Part shown: positions 48,765-56,969 of the stretch, piece after piece
Position numbering within the stretch: position 1 is the first letter of the stretch
How the letters are laid out: every line of letters begins with the position of its first letter
Source: CAVPGP01 sp963704025
GTDB taxonomy: Bacteria > Actinomycetota > Thermoleophilia > Gaiellales > Gaiellaceae
Assembly: GCA_963704025.1 (NCBI GenBank)
Contig: CAVPGP010000005.1
Coordinates: 124,001-188,000 of the forward strand
DNA: 64,000 bases
Reading direction: 5' to 3'
Program-made: the position numbers and the translations under genes
Notes under the pieces: generated by a model
Seen by the model: the letters and a program-made list of their open reading frames with translations, nothing else
Databases searched by the model: none
Told to the model about the DNA's origin: nothing

Positions 48765-48992
48765 TTAGGCCGCGTGTTTGTGTAGTTGCTGCTGATCCTC
48801 CCAGGTCCGGCGCACCTCGAGTGGCGTCCGGTAGTCGAGCCGCGAGTGCGGCCGGTGCTGGTAGCGGTCGACGTAGCCGCCGATCCCACGTCGTGCCTCG
48901 TCGAGGGTCTCGTCTCGTTCAGCCACACACCTCCCGTTCTTTGAGTTTCCCGAACCAGCTCTCTCGATGAAGGCCTGCGGATCTCGCGCCAT
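48765..48992 (-). pseudogene. IS3-family transposase remnant (C-terminal end of OrfB)
   Basis: The last ~45 residues (ARRGIGGYVDRYQHRPHSRL; DYRTPLEVRRTWEDQQQLHK) match the end of IS3 integrase-core proteins (usual pattern: YN..R.HS.L.Y.TP.E). The catalytic DDE residues before this are missing, so it is a dead fragment. Confidence 0.75.
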
Positions 48993-49184
48993 GTACCGCC
49001 GCGCCGCCGGGTGTGCGCCGGCCGGCTAACAGCCCTCTAACTTGCGGGGAGAGCCCAAGCTGCGCCTTGGCAAGACGCAGGCGGTGTTGTCGTGGGCGTC
49101 GCTGATCGGACGACGCTTGACGAGCTCGTCCAGGTCACCTGGCACCGAAACGGTCATACTCGCCGCGTGGAGGAGGCGGCGCCG

Positions 49185-50168
49185 ATGATCCTGGTCACCG
49201 GCGCAACTGGGAAGGTCGGACAGGCGTTCATCCAGAGGCTGCTCTCCTCGCGCGACGAGCGGCTCGCCGGGATCAGGGTCAGGGCGCTGTGCCACAACCG
49301 GCTGCTGGAGCCTGCGGCGCGGCTCGAGGTCGTCGCAGGCTCGATCGACCGCCGCGACGTCGTCGACGCCGCAACGGAGGGTGTCACCCACGTGCTTCAC
49401 CTGGCGACGAGCAAGGAGACGCCCGAGACCATCTTCGATGTCGCGGTGAAGGGGCTGTTCTGGCTGCTCGAAGCCTGCCGCGTCAGTCCCACGTTCCGGC
49501 GGCTCGTCCTCGTCGGCGGAGACGCCGCGGTCGGGCACTTCGTCTACGCGCATCCTGTCCCCGTCACCGAGACGCAGCCGCACACGGCCTACCCCGGCTG
49601 CTACGCGCTCTCGAAGGTACTCGAGGAAGTGATGCTCGAGCAGTACGGCGTGCAGCACGGCCTCGACTATTGCTGCCTGCGGGCGCCGTGGATCATGGAG
49701 AAGGACGACTTCCGGTACCAACTCTCATTCGGGGAGGACGTGTTCGGCGCGCCACGCTGGCGCGACCTCGTCGGCGCCGAACAGGCGGAGGCGTACGTCG
49801 AGCGAGAAGCGATGCCGGTGATGCTCGATGAGGACGGGCGACCCGTGAAGCGAAACGTCGTCCACGTCGAGGATCTTGTGGACGCAATACTCGCCGCCCT
49901 CGACCACCCGGCGGCACGACGTCAGACGTTCAACATCTGTATGGACGAGCCGGTGGACTACGGCGAGCTCGGTGCCTACCTGGCCGAGTCTCGCGGGTTG
50001 CCGACGGTCGAGATCCGCACGCCGTACCACTCGACCTGGCTCGACAACACGAAGGCGAAATTCCTGCTCGGCTGGCGCCCACGCTACGACCTCGAGCGGC
50101 TGGTGGAGGAAGCATGGAGCTACGAACGCAGCCCCGACGAGCCGCGTGTCGTCTGGTATCCGGGATAA
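49185..50168 (+). CDS. NAD-dependent epimerase/dehydratase family protein
   Basis: 327 residues. The ATG at 49185 follows aggagg. Short-chain dehydrogenase (extended) motifs: the nucleotide loop MILVTGATGKVGQAFIQRLL; VTHVLHLATSKETP; the catalytic YxxxK in GCYALSKVLEEVM; DLVDAILAALDHPAARRQTF later on. It acts on a sugar nucleotide or related substrate; the reaction is not determined. It ends 87 bp before repeat copy B. Confidence 0.88.
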   Translation: MILVTGATGKVGQAFIQRLLSSRDERLAGIRVRALCHNRLLEPAARLEVVAGSIDRRDVVDAATEGVTHVLHLATSKETPETIFDVAVKGLFWLLEACRVSPTFRRLVLVGGDAAVGHFVYAHPVPVTETQPHTAYPGCYALSKVLEEVMLEQYGVQHGLDYCCLRAPWIMEKDDFRYQLSFGEDVFGAPRWRDLVGAEQAEAYVEREAMPVMLDEDGRPVKRNVVHVEDLVDAILAALDHPAARRQTFNICMDEPVDYGELGAYLAESRGLPTVEIRTPYHSTWLDNTKAKFLLGWRPRYDLERLVEEAWSYERSPDEPRVVWYPG

Positions 50169-50254
50169 GTATGCGGAAGACCGCCCTAGGCCCGGCGTGG
50201 CCGGCTGTGATGCAGCCGCGCCGAGCCGGTTGAAATGATGGACCTGAGGGGAGT

Positions 50255-50317
50255 TCTTCAAAACCGGTGCGGTCGTGTAACCCACGGCTCGGTAGGTTCG
50301 ACTCCTGCGCCCCTCCG
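50255..50317 (+). tRNA. Partial tRNA-Sec copy (3' half), element boundary
   Basis: Identical to selC from the anticodon loop (tcttcaaaaccgg) to the discriminator except for one G-to-A change in the variable arm (gtgtaaccc). The 5' half is absent, so it cannot fold. Typical of an attachment site left by integration into selC. Confidence 0.92.
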
Positions 50318-50504
50318 TTGAGCCGAAACCCTGTAGCGATGCGGGGGTCGTTGTGCTCTCGAGGCTTAGCTCCAACCGTCCGGTGATCCGCTCAAAACCG
50401 CTGGAGAACGCCTGATCCGGGCGCGCACTGGCGCGCAACTGGCGCGCGGTGCGCCCTGCGGATGACCCCCAACTTGTCGATTCCGCGCATCCTGCGCAGA
50501 CTCG
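50255..50504 (+). repeat. tRNA-Sec 3' half plus flank, repeat copy B
   Basis: About 250 bp, nearly identical to copy A (39130-39383) apart from a short replaced patch near 50395-50420; includes the tandem ggcgcgcaact motif ending at 50447. It ends at cagactcg, directly joined to a truncated dehydrogenase gene. Confidence 0.9.
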
Positions 50505-50592
50505 ACCTGGACGAGCACGTCGCCAGGCCCGGGCCGGGGGTCGGGGACGTACTCGATCCTGAGATCGCCGGACCGTGGTAGATCGCCGCCTT
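50505..50592 (-). pseudogene. N-terminal fragment of a zinc-type alcohol dehydrogenase
   Basis: On the minus strand the frame reads LKAAIYHGP then, after a frame change, GDLRIEYVPDPRPGPGDVLV and QVES, the start of many zinc-dependent MDR dehydrogenases. It is cut exactly at the end of repeat copy B (cagactcg), so the rest of the gene was lost in recombination there. Confidence 0.6.
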
Positions 50593-50611
50593 CAGAGGGT
50601 GAAGACGACTC

Positions 50612-50980
50612 ACAGGGCCGAACCACGAGCTCCTGAGACGGTTTTACGCCATCCGCGAACGAGTGTCGCTGCTCGAGAGTGCTGCCGATCCCTATCGCGG
50701 TCGACAGCTCCGCGGCCTGCTGGAGCGCGCGGGCTTCGACCGTGTCGCCACGACGTCCAAGTACTTCTGCTACGGCACCGGCGAAGCCGTGGAGTCATTC
50801 GGCCTGGCACGGGCGGAAGATTGCGGCGACAGCTGGTACGCGCGCGCGGCGAGAAAGCACGGACTCGCAACGGCGAGCGACCTCGACGCAATGAGCCGGG
50901 CCCGGCTTGAGTGGTCGAAGTCATCGGACGCTTACCTGGCCTTCGCCTGGTGTCGAGCGTTGGGATGGAAACCAAGTTAG
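50612..50980 (+). pseudogene. C-terminal fragment of a class I SAM methyltransferase
   Basis: The readable part begins ELLRRFYAIRERVSLLESAA and continues DPYRGRQLRGLLERAGFDRV, EAVESFGLARAEDCGDSWYA and LAFAWCRALGWKPS, the usual tail of UbiE-like methyltransferases. The SAM-binding motifs are missing, so it is truncated at its 5' end, close to the dehydrogenase fragment. Confidence 0.6.
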
Positions 50981-51152
50981 GAGAGCTTGCGAGGAGCTCT
51001 CCGCAGCCATCGCACGCCTCCTCCGGGCGCCTTCCTGGAGCAGCCCGACGCCCTGGTTCAGCGCGGCGCCCGCGGCCTCGGCTGTGAAGCCGAGGCGACG
51101 GAACAACGTGGCCGCCTCGCCGCGGGCGAGGCTACGTCGCCGAGCCAAGCCG

Positions 51153-51572
51153 TCAGGTCTGCGCGATCACGAGCACGACGGTCGTGACGGCGAGCGCGAT
51201 GCCGCCGACGGTGAACAGCCCGACGGTGCGGAACCGCAGCGGTGCGTGCCCGCCGGTTCGCAGCGCATGCTCCAACTCGCGCTGGCGCTGTGCGCCGACG
51301 ATCAACAGCCCGACCCCGAGAGACGCGTAGCCGCAGCCGAGCAGAATGTACGGCCACGCTGCGACCTCGAGCAGTTCCGGGGCGAACCGACCCACAGCGA
51401 GCGCCCCGGCGCTGGCGCCCAGCGCGGTGCGCCACCACGCCAGCCAGGTGCGCTCCGCAGCCATCGACGTCCGCCGCTCCTGATCGAGATCGGAGGGCGA
51501 CGTCGGAACTGGCGCCGGTTCGTCTGCGGCGTCGGTGTGCTCTGAACCCGGCGGCGGCTGCGGCTGCGCCAT
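51153..51572 (-). CDS. DUF202 (YidH-type) membrane protein
   Basis: 139 residues from ATG at 51572 (another in-frame ATG is 5 codons upstream). A Pro-rich start, the DUF202 signature MAAERTWLAWWRTALGASAG, and three hydrophobic segments. Function in bacteria unknown. Confidence 0.8.
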   Translation of the reverse strand: MAQPQPPPGSEHTDAADEPAPVPTSPSDLDQERRTSMAAERTWLAWWRTALGASAGALAVGRFAPELLEVAAWPYILLGCGYASLGVGLLIVGAQRQRELEHALRTGGHAPLRFRTVGLFTVGGIALAVTTVVLVIAQT

Positions 51573-51587
51573 AACCGGATCTAACAC

Positions 51588-52028
51588 ATTCGTCCGGTGG
51601 GCGGTACGGGAGCCGCCGATCCTTGTTGGGTAACGTCAGTGGACGCGAAGGATCCGCCGCCAGGGCCGGTACTCAAGCCTCCCCAAGGAGGGTTCGTTGA
51701 GCGGCCCCCGACTCGACGAGTCGAGACGGGAGTCCCTGCATCCTCCAAAGGCAGCGCGAGGGTACCCCGATCCGGGAGTCCTCATCCTCCAAAGGCAGCG
51801 CGGGGTACATGGCGCGAGACCGGCCTGGTAGCGGTTACAGAGACCGCACCAGCCCGCGGTTAACGAGCGGTGTTCTCGAGGTCGTCTGTGTGTGCGCACG
51901 AGCAAGGCGCTTGCGGGTGGCTACCGCTACCCCCGTGCCGCCTCGCGGGGCGGCAGGGACTCCCGTTCGGACGCTTGGTTGAGGGAGGCCGGCTCCGGCG
52001 CGTCTCCGACCCGGGGGAGTGCTCATCG
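51588..52028. other. Non-coding stretch with repeat units
   Basis: About 440 bp without a convincing gene. 51725-51850 holds the duplicated repeat shared with 47046-47140 (block gggagtccctgcatcctcca and a shorter second copy of it). The rest contains the promoter region of the PAS-LuxR gene, with gggggag just upstream of its start. Confidence 0.5.
51725..51850. repeat. Repeat unit shared with 47046-47140
   Basis: The block gggagtccctgcatcctcca at 51731 is followed by a second, slightly shorter version about 45 bp later, then the tacatggcgcgaga block as at 47 kb. The internal doubling shows local tandem expansion. Confidence 0.7.
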
Positions 52029-52631
52029 ATGACTCTCGGGGTGCGGATCAGCCACACTTCCGTGATGGCCACTGGCCTGGCAGTCGGCGGCGACGTGGAG
52101 CAGGCTCTGGAGAGCGTCGGCGTCCCGAGCTACGTCCTCGACACAACGGGAGTCGTCCGGTGGATCAATCCGGCAGCCGAGCGGCTCGTCGGCGACGTTC
52201 GCGGTCGCCACTTCACCGCCGTCGTCGCGCCCGAGGACCATCGGCGCGCCCGCGAGCTGTTCGCCCGGAAGGTGCTCGGCACCTCCCCGGCCACAGAAGC
52301 GACCGGCGTCTTGGTGTCGACCGCTGGCACGCGGGTGGCCGTGGAGATCAGCTCGGTGCGGCTCATGAACGGGCAACGGGTGGTGGGCGTCTTCGGGTTG
52401 TTCGAGGGGCGCCCCGACGACATGCCCGCAGCGCCACACTCGCATCTCACTCCCCGTCAAGGCGAGGTGCTTCGCCTTCTGGAGCAGGGCCGCTCGACGA
52501 AGCAAATCGCCGCCGAGCTCCACGTGAGCACCAGCACAATCAGGAACCACATCCGAAGTCTCTTTCAGGCCCTCGGCGTCAATTCCCGACTCGAAGCCGT
52601 CGCCGCCGCCCGGGCCGCATCACCCTACTGA
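52029..52631 (+). CDS. PAS-LuxR transcriptional regulator
   Basis: 200 residues from ATG at 52029 with a gggggag ribosome-binding site. PAS sensor domain (LESVGVPSYVLDTTGVVRWI, ERLVGDVRGRHFTAVVAPED, STAGTRVAVEISSVRLMNG) followed by a LuxR helix-turn-helix (LTPRQGEVLRLLEQGRSTKQ, then STSTIRNHIRSLFQALGV). A one-component regulator; signal unknown. Confidence 0.88.
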   Translation: MTLGVRISHTSVMATGLAVGGDVEQALESVGVPSYVLDTTGVVRWINPAAERLVGDVRGRHFTAVVAPEDHRRARELFARKVLGTSPATEATGVLVSTAGTRVAVEISSVRLMNGQRVVGVFGLFEGRPDDMPAAPHSHLTPRQGEVLRLLEQGRSTKQIAAELHVSTSTIRNHIRSLFQALGVNSRLEAVAAARAASPY

Positions 52632-52907
52632 TCGAAGCACGAGCCCGTCTCCGTCTCGGGAGCGGCGCAAGACGTCGCGGACCCCGCTGCTCGCCCGCAT
52701 CCCTCAGGCGCTCCGGCCGTGCCCCGAGCCCTGCCCGGAGGTCCCAACGTAGCGTCGTGAGCCGTCAGGGCACGCGCGAGGATCGCGCGATGCCCGACGA
52801 GCGGCTCGTCCGTTACGACCGCCGTCACGACATCCACGAAGCGTTCCTCGCGATCGGCTGCTGCCTCGTCTGCTTCAGACGACTCCAGGCTCATTTGAGA
52901 CGAGCTC

Positions 52908-53021
52908 TTAGTCGCGCCATCGACGCGCCTTTGTGCGGGCCTCGCGGATCTCGCGCCGCAGCTTCCGCTCGCGCTCGATCTCGAGGCGGTTCTCGTCGAA
53001 CTGTGTGAGGTGCGGATACAT
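52908..53021 (-). CDS. Possible small basic protein
   Basis: 37 residues: MYPHLTQFDENRLEIERERK then LRREIREARTKARRWRD. The charged helical pattern is protein-like, but the length is small and the ribosome-binding site weak (gaacgag). It could be a truncated relic. Function unknown. Confidence 0.3.
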   Translation of the reverse strand: MYPHLTQFDENRLEIERERKLRREIREARTKARRWRD

Positions 53022-53317
53022 GCGCTCGTTCGACGGGACGACGCCGTTGACATGACGTCGGGCCGGGCGGACACTCGGCCGGGATGACCGTGTTGCTGGT
53101 CGTCGCCTTCGGCACGGTCGTGCTGCTGCGGTTCCCCGAACCGGCCGGGGGCCCAGAGGACATCCGCAGGCACGGGAGGGAACCCTTGAGGGGGCTGTCC
53201 CGGTGTGTGCTTGTTGATCGGGGGTCACGCCCGCTCGTGCTCGCGCGCAAGGGGGTGCTGTCGCGCGAACTGTCGCGTCGAGCCTGTATGCCGCATCGTT
53301 GAGCCAAACTGTTCGCG

Positions 53318-53380
53318 TCTTCAAAACCGGTGCGGTCGTGTAGCCCACGGCTCGGTAGGTTCGACTCTTGCGCCCCTCCG
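53318..53380 (+). tRNA. Partial tRNA-Sec copy (3' half), distal boundary
   Basis: From tcttcaaaaccgg to the discriminator, identical to selC but for one C-to-T change near the T arm (gactcttgc). No 5' half. Probably the original chromosomal 3' end of the gene, displaced by integrations, or the distal end of a second element. Confidence 0.9.
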
Positions 53381-53743
53381 TGAAGCGGAAAACGGCTGGG
53401 TTAAGCGCTTGGCCCGCATCTCACGGACGCCGTCTGGCTTTTTTTCGTCTTCCCGTGAAGGCCCGCCAAGTCACTGAGTGATGGCGCAAGTGGCGCGCAA
53501 CTGGCGCGCACGGCGATCGGTGGCATCGCGTAGGTCGGTCGGCCGCGATGTCCTCGACCCCTTGGGAGCGAGCCGAACGACGCGGCGTACACGGTGGTGT
53601 CCACTCTTGACAAGCGTGCGGCGAGGCGTTCTACTCGATAGCGCCGACGAGAGCCCGCGAGCGCGCTTCGGCTGGCGCGGGTCGCCCCCGAGATGTGCGG
53701 GCGCCTCCTTCGTCCGCGGGCTGATGGGACAAGGGAGTTGCCC
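53381..53743. other. Flank of tRNA-Sec copy C with tandem motif
   Basis: No gene. At 53484-53509 the motif ggcgcgcaactggcgcgc appears at the same distance from the tRNA end (129 nt) as in copies A and B (130 nt), although the sequence between is different. A related motif (tgtcgcgcgaactgtcgcg) lies upstream of the fragment at about 53256-53275. The remainder leads to the metalloprotease gene, with aaggga before its ATG. Confidence 0.6.
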
Positions 53744-55231
53744 ATGGCCGACAGCGCGTACTGGAATGCCGGTGATCGTCCGCGGGTCTGGATCAACTGG
53801 CAGACGTTCTTGGACCAAGGGATTCCTGCCGACTGGCAGTTGCCGTTGCAGGACGCGGTGATCAACGCCTACACGCGCTGGATGATGTCGGCGGGCGTGG
53901 ACTGCCGCTTCCAGTTCTTCGGCTTCACGAATCGGACGGCAGCGAGTGACGGCGAAGTGGTGATCACCATGAACGAGCGTCACTTCGACACCACGCGGAT
54001 CGCATCGACGTTCGTCAGCTGGCGCCAGGCGAACATGGTCATACATCGCAAGAATGGTTCCAACCTGACGAACTGGACCCTCGTTCCGTACAACGCGGCG
54101 CCGGGCGAGATCGACCTGCAGGGGGTGCTGACGCACGAGTTCGGCCATTGCTACTGGCTCGAGCACAGCGCGCTTCCGAACGACACGATGGTCGGCGCCT
54201 ACGACTATCACCGCGGCCGCTACGGTCCCTGGGAAGGGGACGTGCAGCGCGCGAAAGCGCTCTACCGAGACTTCGATCGCAATCGACTGCGCGAGCTCGG
54301 ATCGGCGGACGGGGCCCAGACGTGGAACGTGGTATCGAACCAGTTGACGCCGTACAACAATTACCAGGCTCGCACCTGCCTCGGTCCTGGGGTGAGTCCG
54401 ATCGGCCAATCCGGATTGTTCGATCTGGCCTGGTCGCATCCGAACCGGGTCCCGACCTGGCTGCGCACAGACGGATCGACGTTTCTGTTCAACAGCTGGG
54501 TGTTCTACGGCGGTGAGCGCGCCGTCCACGGGCATGCCGTCGCGAGCGCCTCCGACGGCACGATGCTCTGGTGCTGGGTCTGGAACGACGACGCAGGCAC
54601 GATCAGGATCGCCCGCAGCACCGACGTCGGCGCATCGTGGACCTATGCAGCGACGCCGGTCGGCGCGACGACATTCGGTCAGCCAGGTCTTGCTGTCACG
54701 ACCGTGAACGGGCAACGGACGTGGGTGTTGGTGTGGGCCCATTTCGATCGCGCCGATCACGCGAACACCGGCTACCTGCGCGCCAGCATCTCGACGGACG
54801 ACGGGTTCTCGTGGAGTGCGCCGCAGGTGCTCGACACGTTCTACAAGTCGTTGCTCGGCGTCGCCGTCGCGGCTGATGACGCGAACCACGTCATGGTCAC
54901 GTTTGCGTGGGCACCGCACTCTGTCTACGGGATGAACTACATTCGAACGTTCCATTGCAGCGTCGCGCAGGGCGCTCTAGCGAACTCGCGCGTCGGCTAC
55001 CTCAACGAGGTCACGCGGGTGCACCCGGCGCTGGCGTTTGACCGGCAACGAAACCGCTTCGTTCTCGCCTACCGTGAGCAGAACTTCCTGACCTCGCTAC
55101 GGGTGACGAGCAAAAGCTGGGGCGATGCGTTCTGGCCGGCCGCCGCGCAGATCCAAGCGACGACTACGAACACGCCGCCGACGCTCGCGGCCTCGCCGGC
55201 ATCGATGTACCTCTGGTACGGAGGGGAGTGA
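53744..55231 (+). CDS. Metzincin-like metalloprotease with a beta-propeller-type C-terminus
   Basis: 495 residues. ATG at 53744 after aaggga. The protease part has HEFGHCYWLEH at 131-141, matching HEXXHXXGXXH except that the usual Gly is Trp. The C-terminal ~330 residues have BNR/sialidase-like repeats (RIARSTDVGASWTYA; ASISTDDGFSWSA). No signal peptide is seen, unusual for this type. The next gene starts just after its stop and is probably co-translated. Confidence 0.75.
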   Translation: MADSAYWNAGDRPRVWINWQTFLDQGIPADWQLPLQDAVINAYTRWMMSAGVDCRFQFFGFTNRTAASDGEVVITMNERHFDTTRIASTFVSWRQANMVIHRKNGSNLTNWTLVPYNAAPGEIDLQGVLTHEFGHCYWLEHSALPNDTMVGAYDYHRGRYGPWEGDVQRAKALYRDFDRNRLRELGSADGAQTWNVVSNQLTPYNNYQARTCLGPGVSPIGQSGLFDLAWSHPNRVPTWLRTDGSTFLFNSWVFYGGERAVHGHAVASASDGTMLWCWVWNDDAGTIRIARSTDVGASWTYAATPVGATTFGQPGLAVTTVNGQRTWVLVWAHFDRADHANTGYLRASISTDDGFSWSAPQVLDTFYKSLLGVAVAADDANHVMVTFAWAPHSVYGMNYIRTFHCSVAQGALANSRVGYLNEVTRVHPALAFDRQRNRFVLAYREQNFLTSLRVTSKSWGDAFWPAAAQIQATTTNTPPTLAASPASMYLWYGGE

Positions 55232-55236
55232 CTGTC

Positions 55237-55845
55237 ATGGCGACCTATGGCCCGACGCGCTTGTCGCTGATCGAACGGCTCGTGGCCGCCGATCTCGTCG
55301 CTGTCATCAGCCGTGCTGAGCTCGTCCGGTCGGAGCGCGACGAGCTGAGCGAGCGGGGGCGCGAGCTCGGCGTGTTCGAGCTTACGGTGGCGAGTGTGCT
55401 CGACGGTGAAGCAGACGACGTACTGCACGTGCGCGTCGCAAGCGACGGCGACGGCCGCTGGCCGATCAGGACCGACGGCCGCTTCCTCGCGCTCCTCCAG
55501 CGGGAACCCGACGGCGGATGGGTGCTCGCGCACGAAAGCGCGTTTCCGCTCCGCGGCAGCACGTTCATGTTCAACGAGCGCCTCGGAGATGAAGCCAAGG
55601 GCCACCGAGGCCAGGCGACAACGCTCGCCACGGTTCGGCGACTGGTGCGAGAGCTCGATGACGCGACGGCAAACGAGGCGAAAGAGCTTGGCCGCCTCGA
55701 GCGACGTGCCATGAGGGTCAAACCCGCACAGCTTCCGAGCGAGATGCCGGAATCCGACGAAGTCGTCGCCTGGCTCGCCGGCCGAACGGAAGCCGGACGC
55801 GAGGTGCGGCGGCCGTCAGGTGCTCCGCCCCCCGAAGGCGACTAG
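55237..55845 (+). CDS. Partner of the metalloprotease, unknown function
   Basis: 202 residues from ATG at 55237 (ribosome-binding site ggagggg within the end of the previous gene; a GTG overlapping the stop is too close). LSLIERLVAADLVAVISRAE at the start, then VFELTVASVLDGEADDVLHV, and a charged helical C-terminus. No domain recognised. As it is coupled to the metalloprotease, an inhibitor, chaperone or substrate role is possible but not shown. Confidence 0.55.
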   Translation: MATYGPTRLSLIERLVAADLVAVISRAELVRSERDELSERGRELGVFELTVASVLDGEADDVLHVRVASDGDGRWPIRTDGRFLALLQREPDGGWVLAHESAFPLRGSTFMFNERLGDEAKGHRGQATTLATVRRLVRELDDATANEAKELGRLERRAMRVKPAQLPSEMPESDEVVAWLAGRTEAGREVRRPSGAPPPEGD

Positions 55846-55876
55846 TACCCGCGGAAGCGGTGGGATCGCAGCGACC

Positions 55877-56969
55877 TCAGCCTTTGACGAAGAAGAAGCT
55901 GCCGCCGAGCAGCGGCCCGTAGCGCGTCTTGCTGCGGGCGCCGAAGCCTGGCCACACGTACCAGCGGTAGCGGCCGGGAGCGAGCGTGTAGGAGCGGCCG
56001 GCGTACATCCACGAGCGGGTGAGCTTCAGCGAGGTGCCCTTCGGCCACGTGCTCAACACCTTGAGTCGGCCGCGGTAGAGCTGGACGTTGTAGTACGACG
56101 CCTTCGGCACGGCCGTCCACGCAAAGAGCGGCGGCGTCCGCAGCTTCACGCCCTCGGTCGGGCTCACGAGCGCGCGCGGGAGCGCGACCACCGCGGCTGT
56201 GGCGGCATTCCCGGCCTCGTCGAGCGCGGTGACGCTGTAGCGATAGCGCACGTTGTTCTTCAGCTTCAGGTCGGTGAAGCTGCGCGCCTTGCCCTGGTAG
56301 ACCATCGAGCCCGCCTTCCCGGTGCTGCCCGGAGTCCGCTGCACCACGACCTTCGAGATGTCGGCCGACGCGGTCCACTCGAGCTTGGTGCGCCTGTTGC
56401 CGGCGACGGCCTTGACGTTCTCGAGCTTGGGCGGCGTCGCGTCGTACTTGAGCGCGAAGCTGCCGGAGGCGCTGACGTTGCCGGCGTTGTCGCGGCAGGT
56501 TCCCGGGACGGCCACGCTGCCGCTGTCGGGACCGGCGTAGGAGACGGTCGAGCACGACGCGATCCCCGACGTCGGATCGGTGCCGGCGAAGGCGACCGAC
56601 ACCGGAGCCGTGTACCAGCCGCTGGCGTTGGCGGCGCGGTCCGGCTGGGCGGCGGTCACGGAGGGCGCGTCCTTGTCGATCTTGAACTGCAGGTGGAAGT
56701 TGATCGTTGAGGGTCCTTCGGTCGCGGTGCAGTCGAGGGTGTCGGCACTTGAGCGAAACGTCTTGACGGCAGGGCACGTGGTATCAGTGCCGGGACCGCC
56801 CGGTCACACTGATCGTGACAGTGACGTCACTCCGGTACCAAGCGTTGTCTCCTGCAGTTCCAGCGGTGATCGAGTAGGTGATGTTGGCGGCGCTCGCAGA
56901 CGGCGCGAGCACGCGAGCACGGCAACGGCGGCGGCCAGCGCAGAGAACCGAGCGCCCGCGCAGCCTCAT
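55877..56969 (-). CDS. Exported Ig-repeat protein with shared C-terminal domain, frameshifted
   Basis: ATG at 56969 overlaps the stop of the upstream gene (ATGA). The start encodes an export signal that is broken by frame changes (about 56900-56950), then NITYSITAGTAGDNAWYRSD; another change near 56795. The body has the GWYTAPVSVAFAGTDPTSGI Ig-type repeat, a fibronectin-III-like part, and a C-terminal ~95-residue domain (SYYNVQLYRGRLKVLSTWP; PGRYRWYVWPGFGARSKTRY) shared with the next gene. With the frame repaired it is about 360 residues. A surface-exposed role is likely. Confidence 0.75.

Noticed and set aside
53084..53302. Small plus-strand frame starting MTVLLVVAFG
   Set aside because: No ribosome-binding site, and the second half overlaps the flank of the tRNA-Sec copy; no support as a gene.
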